DNA of 64,000 nucleotides from Prostheceraeus crozeri (lineage: Eukaryota > Platyhelminthes > Polycladida > Euryleptidae). Below, piece after piece: positions 12,302 to 20,700 of the stretch (position 1 is the first letter of the stretch; each line of letters begins with the position of its first letter). The notes beneath the pieces were generated by a model, which was given only the letters and a program-made list of their open reading frames with translations, searched no databases and was not told where the DNA came from. The position numbers were made by a program, and so were the translations under genes. Location: the NCBI GenBank assembly GCA_907163375.1, contig CAJQUW010012701.1, positions 41,001 to 105,000 on the forward strand, given 5' to 3'.

Positions 12302-12806
12302 AACAGTATCTTCTTAAGCGTGATCATATCACAGGAAATCTGCCACTGGTAGAGCAAAATAACGTAATCAAAGACAATGATTTCAATTAACTTTGAAAGA
12401 TGTAAATGGGTCCACATCACTATTCATATTCAAGAAATGAAAAATGAATTTAGTAAATCATAAAATCATGCCGATGAAATTTCAGCCACGACAGCACAAT
12501 AAGATCTCAACTTCTTCATGAAGACTTCCATGATAATGTCGTTCATTAGATTTTCTTGATCATCAGCATAATTTCCGCTTAGTTACGATGCTTATTAGCG
12601 AATATTCATTCCTTTTACTATCTACTTATAACGGGGCGTCATGTTGGTAGTATCTAAATTGGCAAGAATTTAGCTTTTTAAAAACTGCTCAAATAATTTT
12701 TCGACCGCACGAACGTAATCTCCGCAAAAAACTGAATCTTTTCATATAAAATTTTCACTGTATACAGATACTTTTTTGAGTCGATACTCTACCTACATAT
12801 ACTTTA
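12302..12806 (-). repeat. Intron-like dispersed repeat, copy C
   Basis: On the minus strand it runs from ATAGAGTAAAGTATA through GTCGACTC-like ATCGACTCAAAAAAGTATCT, GCGGAGATTACGTTCG and GGAATGAATATTCGC to GATATGATCACGCTTAAG. It matches copy A over nearly its whole length, but after CTTAAG it continues into unrelated sequence, not H3. It lies inverted relative to copy B, making an imperfect palindrome in the intron. Confidence 0.6.
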
Positions 12807-12939
12807 CTCTATGGTTGCCATGACACTAAGGATTTGCGGAATGATATTCTTATATACATATACAGTGTATAATACTTATATCCATCTGACAAACTTGAAA
12901 TTGTATACATTGGGGATTTATTTAATAATTAGTTGCTAC

Positions 12940-14200
12940 CAGGACTGCCGTGGGGATGGCTTTCCTATCCCCCATCGCCATCCCATCCTCATGGAATTCC
13001 TGTGGGGATCCCCATATCCCCACACGAGTTCTTATCATATTCCTACATATGGACAAAAGATGTGCCTACGATTACTATGTTCTACATGTTGAAAATAAAA
13101 TGTATGTACTTATACACGTATTTGTCGGCATTGTGTACCTTGGGTAAGTCTTCAAAACTTATTAATAAAATAGGAATAATGCTATATAGTACTGCATATA
13201 GTATTATAAAAGCTAATGAAGGGCTTTCCAGTGTGGTCTTTCCCCTGTGTGATTGCATCTATTGAAATGTTCGGTATTTTATGCATAGTTGAATTATTCC
13301 TATTTGATTATTCCTAGTGATTACGTGGTGTTTCTTGGTTATCTAACCATCTGTGGCTTCAATATGACATTGTTTCATTTCTGAACAAAAAACTAATTTG
13401 ATAAATTTCAACCGTACACTGTAAACTCTAGGGCACGAAATTTAGGCATCAATTCTAACCAACACAGGGCACGAGTAGGCACGAAGTTCATAGTGCCAAG
13501 TTCGTACACATTGACTTTTCCTTCGATTTCATTGGATAAATAAATATTCGGTTTGGTGCCTATTAGTGCCTAGTGGCGCCTACTGGTCCCTCGAGGCACT
13601 ACAAAGTTCCCAACTAGGCGCTAACTGGCACGAAATTTCGGCTTCGTGCCTAAGTTAGTGCCCTACAGTTTACAGTGTACATTTCCATTAGAAGTCTACA
13701 TACAGCTATATCATGATCAGTACATCTGCTTACGAAAGAATCGACTAACATTACGCCTCTACTTCCCATATGATAATTCAGAATATCATGAAACTTAAGA
13801 CCAAAACTCTTATTCTTATAAATTGTTGAAGTAATAAACTAACAAATTTTGTTGTCTATATTCTGATAAAGTACCTATACAGCACTGTAGGGAGGTTAAG
13901 AATCTCAACTATTTGTTATCCCTACTTTTCATGAGTCTTCGAAAATCACATGAGTGGCTGGTGGATAGTTAATTCTTATTCAAGGTTCAATTGAAGTTAG
14001 CTGAGCGCTCGAGACACTATTTCTGGGCGTTGACGACAGAATGCATGTAGTACAATATGTACATTTATTTAAATTATTGAAGCAATTTTATCAACACAGG
14101 GATATGGTCTGAATTCCCAGTCCGTGGGGAAATATCAATCCCCATACCCACCTCATCCCCATCACATCCCCATTTAATCCCCATCCCCACGGCAGCCCTG
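12940..14200. mobile_element. Non-autonomous hAT-type element
   Basis: The ends are inverted: CAGGACTGCCGTGGGGATGG at 12940, and CAGGGCTGCCGTGGGGATGG read inward from 14200. They are flanked by a likely 8-bp target duplication, GTTGCTAC (12932-12939) and GTTGCTGC (14201-14208), seven of eight bases equal. CAGGG-type ends with an 8-bp duplication are hallmarks of hAT transposons. Just inside both ends are strings of CCCCAT/GGGGAT. No transposase is recognisable. A MITE (13417-13677) sits inside, so this element inserted first. The whole lies in a collagen-gene intron. Confidence 0.7.
13417..13677. mobile_element. TA-flanked MITE, copy 1 (nested)
   Basis: It has TA on both sides (13415-13416, 13678-13679). 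The ends are CACTGTAAACTCTAGGGCAC and, inverted, CACTGTAAACTGTAGGGCAC. The interior has repeated GTGCCTA/GGCACGA words (GTGCCTATTAGTGCCTAGTG) and strong self-complementarity. Sister copies are at 48759-48973 and 56644-56926. It is nested in the hAT-type element at 12940-14200. Confidence 0.8.
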
Positions 14201-14453
14201 GTTGCTGCTCTGCCTAATGTGCTTACTCTATGGTCCATGAGGTGGACTTTGCAATGCCATCTTGACATGCACATAAATATAGTTTTGTTATTAACATTTT
14301 AAACTTCATTTCAGTTGTTGAAGCCACGACTGTATATCTGATACCGGGGAAATTTGAAGTCGAAGCGGTTGGCCTAGTCGGCTAATATGATGAGTGCACG
14401 TCAAATAATGCAAGTAAATGAATCAAGTATGAAAAATATTTCAAAGAACTCAC

Positions 14454-14563
14454 CCAAGGGTATCTCTCATGATGTCTTTACCCTTGAAAGTCAATAACGG
14501 CGAATCAGGATTTATCTTTGCGCCAGAGAGAAAATCATTCCATGAATTGTAGAGAACTTCACT
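14454..14563 (-). CDS. COL18A1-like: Multiplexin collagen, middle endostatin exon
   Basis: The acceptor TTTTCCAG precedes 14563 and the donor GTGAGT follows 14454. The 110-bp exon starts in phase 0 and ends in phase 2 (GG). It reads SEVLYNSWNDFLSG, then PLLTFKGKDIMRDTLG, aligning with human endostatin DELLFPSWEALFSG and FSFDGKDVLRHPTW. The conserved W of the SW motif and the GKD turn are kept. It joins in frame to the exon at 15987-16199 upstream and 11462-11690 downstream. The exon is too short to stand out as an open frame and was found through domain similarity and splice sites. Confidence 0.88.
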
Positions 14564-14956
14564 CTGGAAAAGTAAAGCATGAAAGAATGATAGCGATGTG
14601 CATCACATAACTGATATGACGCTGCTGAATCTGGCTGCGATTTCAGCTTGCAACTCGTGCACCAGAAAATGAATTGCTCACAGATTAGCTGAATTAGTCC
14701 ATTTGTACGTGACCAAGAAACATCGTACAATACAAATGTTTTATTTCTATGCATGCGCCCTTCGTAGCCATTCATGGCTGATGGGTCAATTAACAAGAAT
14801 TGGTTCTATCCAATATTCCTTCCAAACCATCCGAAATTTCAGTCCATTTTACACTGCTATTCATGAAGTCCCAAATGAACTGAACCTCAGTACTAAATAC
14901 AATTAAGAAATGAGTCCCAGAATCTAGTACTCTTTGAGAGTGAAGATATCAGTATT

Positions 14957-15117
14957 CATCAAATCTCAGCAGATGTAGCCACCACGAGACATGTTTCGGC
15001 CTGTAGGGCTTCATCAGTCGTGGATAGGTTTGAACCAGCGATGTTGGCGCTAAAGGACGTGCAAGCATGCCCTCTGCCCACAAGGCCACCGGACCATCTG
15101 TTGAGAGTGTGAATTAG
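14957..15117 (-). mobile_element. tRNA-derived SINE with hammerhead-like core, copy 1
   Basis: Read on the minus strand it starts CTAATTCACACTCTCAACAG and has the box A-like TGGCCTTGTGGGCAGAGG and box B-like GGTTCAAACC of an internal RNA polymerase III promoter. Then comes a hammerhead-like motif and CTACATCTGCTGAG. It is an inverted, roughly 85-90% identical partner of the copy at 15271-15432, the two facing away from each other with their 5' ends inward. It lies in the intron between endostatin exons. Confidence 0.7.
14982..15023 (-). ncRNA. Hammerhead-ribozyme-like motif, copy 1
   Basis: In order on the minus strand: stem I strand CCACGA; core CTGATGA; stem II AGCC-CTACA-GGCC, with an A/C mismatch at its base; core GAAA; minimal self-complementary stem III ACATGT; cleavage triplet GTC; stem I partner TCGTGG. 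All invariant core bases of a type I hammerhead are present and stem I pairs perfectly over 6 bp. A very short stem III is known from retrotransposon-borne hammerheads, which may work as dimers. The stem II mismatch may weaken this copy. Confidence 0.6.
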
Positions 15118-15270
15118 CCAGGAATTAATTTAATCCAGGATTAAGCCAGGATTTGATAAATTTATCAATTGCCAGGTTACTTGTCTTAGCATGTAATGAG
15201 TAGCGCATGCGTGAAGCGCCTCAATCTCGGATGCGGTATTAAGTGATTGCAGATTGCAGATTGCAGTCCG

Positions 15271-15432
15271 CTAATTCACGCTCTCAACAGATGGTCCGGT
15301 GGCCTTGTGGTTAGGGGGTATGCTTACACGTCCTCTAGCTCCAACATCGCTGGTTCAAACCTACCCACGACTGAGGAGGCCCAACAGGCCGAAACATGTC
15401 TCGTAGGGGTTACATCTGTTGAGGTTTGCTAA
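15271..15432 (+). mobile_element. tRNA-derived SINE with hammerhead-like core, copy 2
   Basis: It starts CTAATTCACGCTCTCAACAG. Box A is TGGCCTTGTGGTTAGG (15300-15315) and box B GGTTCAAACC (15352-15361), at tRNA-like spacing. The hammerhead-like motif follows at once, then GGGTTACATCTGTTGAGG. Just downstream, ATGCCAGGTTACTTGTCTTA at 15441-15460 is a near copy of TTGCCAGGTTACTTGTCTTA at 15170-15189 in the spacer between the two SINE copies. No RNA polymerase III-type A-rich tail was identified. Confidence 0.7.
15361..15410 (+). ncRNA. Hammerhead-ribozyme-like motif, copy 2
   Basis: Stem I strand CCCACGA (to 15370); core CTGAGGA (15371-15377), fitting CUGANGA; stem II GGCC-CAACA-GGCC, perfectly paired (15378-15390); core GAAA (15391-15394); stem III ACA/TGT (15394-15399); cleavage position C15400 after GT; stem I partner TCGTAGGGG. 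Stem I has one mismatch after four pairs. Compared with copy 1, stem II is better and stem I slightly worse. Activity is unproven, but both copies keep every core base although they differ elsewhere. Confidence 0.6.
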
Positions 15433-15986
15433 ATCTGTCAAATGCCAGGTTACTTGTCTTAATACCAGTATTCATTTTAGATATCTTTGGGTTCGAAAGC
15501 ACAGTACTTAATTCGTACTCATTTTGGTGCTATTTTAGTGAGTTGAATAGCAATAGCACTAGCACCTGCAACATATCGAAAAATGACACACGACGTATCT
15601 AGCCCGCTATATCACATACACACATCCATCCAAGAACTGCTTTGACAATTAAACACGAATGCATTTAGATGAATAAGATAAGCACAAGAAACAAAGCGCA
15701 GTCGGAAAGGATGGCAAACGCGCTGACAGTAGGAATAAAGTAACTCAATCAACCAACACGAGTAGTGACAATGGAGACGGCACTGTTAAGTAAGAGGGAT
15801 GTTATGGTAATGCAGTGACGCGCCTCGATCAATGCATCGTACTGTTCTACGCTTGAATGTCCTTTCCATTCCGTGAGTTACAGCTTACAGCTTACAGTAA
15901 AGATCGCTTGGGTCGTTCCTTATTTCTTAATTGATACAATGACAACAGCTTCCGTTGATTTAAAGTAAGTTCCCTGAAAGACTTAC

Positions 15987-16199
15987 CTTCAGATTGACAA
16001 TTGGAATGTTTGATCTTTCATGAGCTGCCACCAAACTTCTAAGTTGAAGATATTCATGACCCAATACAACACCGAAATCTCCATCAAGGCCAACTTCTCG
16101 TGCATTCTGTTCACACATATGTTCAGCCATGGCATGACCATTGCCGCCCATGTCGCCCATGTTTCCTCTCATTTTTTCATTAAGAGCAATGAGATAAAG
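15987..16199 (-). CDS. COL18A1-like: Multiplexin collagen, first endostatin exon
   Basis: The acceptor CATTTCAG precedes 16199 and the donor GTAAGT follows 15987. The exon has 71 codons, phase 0 at both ends. It reads LYLIALNEKMRGNMGD, AEHMCEQNAREVGLDGDF and HERSNIPIVNLK, matching human endostatin HLVALNSPLSGGMRGIRG, FQCFQQARAVGLAGTF and AAVPIVNLK. The first conserved endostatin cysteine is in EHMCEQ. The histidines that bind zinc at the human N-terminus are not visible here. A Gly/Met-rich insertion (GNMGDMGGNGHAM) replaces the human GGMRGIRGAD loop. Upstream, the intron of 33.5 kb contains the tRNA-like tandem array. Confidence 0.92.
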
Positions 16200-16539
16200 C
16201 TGAAATGTTCAAAACAATATATAAGAGAATATCAGAATTGAATCAATTGTTTGAATCAGAGATATAACCGCGAACTAACTTCTGTCGAAACAATACAAAG
16301 TTGAAAACTAAAGGCTATTCTAGTGAATTCTTTGCAGAATAACATTTCTGTTGGCATTTCTTGCAATCAACCTGAATTTCATCAAAGTTGGCCCATGGAA
16401 CATTGAAAAATTGACTTTTGATTTAAAAGTGCTTTTCACAATTTCTTACAAAATTAAACATATTGATTAATTCAAACTGTACTGACAGAGTACAAATGAA
16501 GTTATAAATTAACATATTCGTTCTCGACAATAAGAGGCA

Positions 16540-17075
16540 GCGGCTTGGAGTGAAAGTGGGCCTACGGTCAAGACTAACTCCGATGTCCCACAAGGTTCTG
16601 CCTTGGGCCCGATTTATTTGCAGGTTTTTGGGATCTCTATCGTTGTTGGATTATGGAACAACTATTGTCATGTACGCCTATGGCATTACTCTGATTGAAC
16701 CGATCTATAAGGAGAGTTTACCTAGCAATGCAATTTCGAAAGTTATGGAATGGATCAATGCAAACGGCCTGTCTCTCAATCTCTCCAAGACAAAGTAAAT
16801 GGTTATCCGACGTAGTGAATGTAGTGAAAATACATATCAAGACATGCAACTTGTCGATCGGTTGAAGATTTTGGATGTGACTTGGAATTCAAAGTTGACT
16901 TGGCAGAATCATTTTTAACGAATTTCTTTTCAACGTCTCTATGTTCTCAGAGTTTCGCGATCGCTGTTGCCACGTGAAACCTATTGTATTGTCTTTCCTA
17001 TTGTGTGCAGTACCCATTTTTGCATGGTTGCCTCTAGAAGAACAGGATAGAAATATTTCAGAGACGCGCACACCA
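16540..17075 (+). mobile_element. LINE reverse transcriptase fragment (CR1/Jockey-like)
   Basis: In two overlapping frames the sequence gives SDVPQGSALGPI (RT motif 4), MYAYGITLIEP where a living enzyme has YADD, then WINANGLSLNLSKTK, a stop, MVIRRSEC, and further LDVTWNSKLTWQNHF and RLYVLRVSRSLLPRE. The order and wording match the polymerase and thumb region of CR1/Jockey-type LINEs. The catalytic aspartates are lost and frames are broken, so it is dead. It sits in the large collagen intron, 700 bp from the tandem array. Confidence 0.75.
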
Positions 17076-17466
17076 CATTACATGCAGAAGACATTGTGAC
17101 TGTGCCGATTTTCCGACAGTTTCTAGTTTGAGGAAAGCTAGAGCCTGTTCATTTTTTGCTAAATTGTGAGTCTGTTGATGTACATCCCCTTCACAACTTT
17201 CCACCTCCACGTTTACCGAGATCTGGACTTTTTCAACAGCCAGCTGCACGCACTTCTCGTCGCTTGTATTCATTTTCCCCTGGACTTGTAATTTAATGAA
17301 TAGCTAGCGGTCATGTGATCTTCTATTGCAAGCAACACTGTGTGCCAAGTTGACCTTCAAGAACTGCGATTGATAGTATTATTTTCTTCATGTCACGCAA
17401 CAGCTGCCCAAATTGTGTGTGGGTCTATGGTATTGATATTTTAGTTACATATGATTTTGAATTGTT

Positions 17467-17537
17467 TTCGTATTTGACGATTTTCATATAATTCAAAATA
17501 ATCGCTTCCTTTCCTTTCTTCCTTTTCATCCACGAAT
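17467..17537 (+). repeat. Left member of direct flank repeat around the array
   Basis: TTCGTATTTGACGATTTTCA followed by ATTCAAAATAATCGCTTCC and CCTTTTCATCCACGAA recurs in the same orientation at 46682-46737 on the other side of the array, at roughly 85% identity with an extra CTTTCCTTTC here. Confidence 0.65.
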
Positions 17538-17672
17538 TTAATTTGTAAAACAAAGACAAGGTCAATATATTTTTTATTGACAGAACCTATTATAATTGAC
17601 AGAACGCTAACAGCGCTCATATTGTAACGAGACAGCATATCAGCATGTCATACGACTACGTCACAGTGTAGA

Positions 17673-17760
17673 TTGACAACAAAGGACTGTCGTAGTTCAT
17701 TGATTCGAAAGAGAATGACAGCTATTAAGTCAATACACGACATTAACACCCTTGATTCCC
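17673..17760 (-). mobile_element. SINE-like tail at left edge of the array
   Basis: Read on the minus strand, the last array unit passes into GGGGAATCAAGGGTGTTAAT, GTATTGACTTAATAGCTGTC and AACTACGACAGTCCTTTGTT. The same tail, joined to the same half-unit, lies on the plus strand at 46531-46668. The combination of a tRNA-like head and a unique tail is what a SINE looks like. The array could therefore have grown from the head of this element. Confidence 0.6.
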
Positions 17761-20700
17761 CGACCGCACTCACCTGACCCAGGAATCGAACCGAAGTCCG
17801 CGGTGGAGACGAGCTCGCACCTTCTTCACTCAGCCACGCCGACCGCACTCGCCTGACCTGGGAATCGAACCGAAGTCCGCGGTGGAGACGAGCTCGCACC
17901 TTCTTCTCTAGGCCACGCCGACCGCACTCGCCTGACCTGGGAATCGAACCGATGTCCGCGGTGGAGACGAGCTCGCACCTTCTTCACTAGGCCACGCCGA
18001 CCATACTCGCCTGACACAGCAATCGAACCGAAGTCCGCGGTGGAGACGAGCTCGCACCTTCTTCACCAGGCCACGCAGACCGCATTCGCCTGACACAGGA
18101 ATCGAACCGAAGTCCGCGGTGGAGACGAGCTCGCACCTTCTTCACTAGGCTACGCCGACCATACTCGCCTGAAACAGCAATCCAACAAAAGTCCGCGGTG
18201 GAGACGAGCTCGCACCTTCTTCACTAGGCCACGCCGACCGCACTCGCCTGACCCAGGAATCGAACCGAAGTCCGCGGTGGAGACGAGCTCGCACCTTCTT
18301 CACTAGGCCACGCTGACCGCACTCGCCTGACCCAGGAATCGAACCGAAGTCCGCGGTGGAGACGAGCTCGCACCTTCTTCACTAGGCCACGCTGACCATA
18401 CTCGCCTGACACAGCAATCGAACCGAAGTCCGCGGTGGAGACGAGCTCGCACCTTCTTCACTAGGCCACGCCGACCGCACTCGCCTGACCTGGGAATCGA
18501 ACCGAAGTCCGAGGTGGAGGCGAGCTCGCACCTTCTAACACTCAGCCACGCCGACCGCACTCGCCTGACCTGGGAATCGAACCGAAGTCCGCGGTGGAGG
18601 CGAGCTCGCACCTTCTTCACTAGGCCACGCCGACCATACTCGCCTGACACAGCAATCGAACCGAAGTCCGCGGTGGAGACGAGCTCGCACCTTCTTCACT
18701 AGGCCACGCCGACCGCACTCGCCTGACCTGGGAATCGAACCGAAGTCCGCGGTGGAGGCGAGCTCGCACCTTCTAACACTCAGCCACGCCGACCGCACTC
18801 GCCTGACCTGGGAATCGAACCGAAGTCCGCGGTGGAGACGAGCTTGCACCTTCTTCACTCAGCCACGCCGACCGCAGTCACCTGACCTGGGAATCGAACC
18901 GAAGTCCGCGGTGGAGGCGAGCTCGCACCTTCTTCACTCAGCCACGCCGACCGCACTCGCCTGACCCAGGAATCGAACCGAAGTCCGCGGTGGAGACGAG
19001 CTCGCACCTTCTTCCCTAGGCCACGCCGACCCCACTCGCCTGACCTGGGAATCGAACCGAAGTCTGCGGTGGAGACGAGCTCGCACCTTCTTCACTAGGC
19101 CACGCCGACCGCACTCGCCTGACCTGGGAATCGAACCGAAGTCCGCGGTGGAGGCGAGCTCGCACCTTCTTCACTAGGCCACGCCGACCGCACTCACCTG
19201 ACCCAGGAATCGAACCGAAGTCCGCGGTGGAGACGAGCTCGCACCTTCTTCACTAGGCCACGCCGACCGCACTCGCCTGACCTGGGAATCGAACCGAAGT
19301 CCGCGGTGGAGGCGAGCTCGCACCTTCTAACACTCAGCCACGCCGACCGCACTCGCCTGACCTGGGAATCGAACCAAAGTCCGCGGTGGAGGCGAGCTCG
19401 CACCTTCTTCACTCAGCCACGCCGACCGCACTCGCCTGACCCAGGAATCGAACCGAAGTCCGCGGTGGAGACGAGCTCGCACCTTCTTCACTCAGCCACG
19501 CCGACCGCACTCGCCTGACCCAGGAATCGAACCGAAGTCCGCGGTGGAGACGAGCTCGCACCTTCTTCACTAGGCCACGCCGACCACACTCGCCTGACCT
19601 GGGAATCGAACCGAAGTCTGCGGTGGAGACGAGCTCGCACCTTCTTCACTAGGCCACGCCGACCACACTCGCCTGACCTGGGAATCGAACCGAAGTCTGC
19701 GGTGGAGACGAGCTCGCACCTTCTTCACTAGGCCACGCCGACCGCACTCGCCTGACACAGCAATCGAACCGAAGTCCGCGGTGGAGACGAGCTCGCACCT
19801 TCTTCACTAGGCCACGCTGACCGCACTCGCCTGACCCAGGAATCGAACCGAAGTCCGCGGTGGAGACGAGGTCGCACCTTCTTCACTAGGCCACGCCGAC
19901 CGCACTCGCCTGACCTGGGAATCGAACCGAAGTCCGAGGTGGAGACGAGCTCGCACCTTCTTCACTAGGCCACGCCGACCGCACTCGCCTGACACAGCAA
20001 TCGAACCGAAGTCCGCGGCGGAGACGAGCTCGCACCTTCTTCACTAGGCCACGTTGACCGCACTCACCTGACCCAGGAATCGAACCGAAGTCCGCGGTGG
20101 AGACGAGCTCGCACCTTCTTCACTAGGCCACGCCGACCGCACTCGCCTGACCTGGGAATCGAACCGAAGTCCGCGGTGGAGGCGAGCTCGCACCTTCTTC
20201 ACTAGGCTACGCCGACCGCAGTCACCTGACCTAGGAATCGAACCAAAGTCCGCGGTGGAGACGAGCTCGCACCTTCTTCACTAGGCCACGCCGACCGCAC
20301 TCGCCTGACCTGGGAATCGAACCGAAGTCCGCGGTGGAGACGAGCTCGCACCTTCTTCACTAGGCCACGCCGACCACACTCGCCTGACACAGCAATCGAA
20401 CCGAAGTCCGCAGTGGAGACGAGCTCGCACCTTCTTCACTAGGCCACGCTGACCGCACTCACCTGACCTGGGAATCGAACCGAAGTCCGCAGTGGAGACG
20501 AGCTCCCACCTTCTTCACTAGGCCACGCCGACCGCACTCGCCTGACACATCAATCGAACCGAAGTCTGCGGTGGAGACGAGCTCGCACCTTCTTCACTAG
20601 GCCACGCTGACCGCACTCGCCTGACCCAGGAATCGAACCGAAGTCCGCAGTGGAGACGAGCTCCCACCTTCTTCACTAGGCCACGCTGACTGCACTCGCC

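Noticed and set aside
12933-13265. A 110-residue plus-strand frame rich in Pro, Ser and Tyr
   Set aside because: It covers the CCCCAT-rich subterminal repeat of the hAT-type element and has no recognisable domain.
16550-16798. An active reverse transcriptase gene
   Set aside because: The YADD active site reads YAYG, the frame breaks several times, and only the polymerase end is present.
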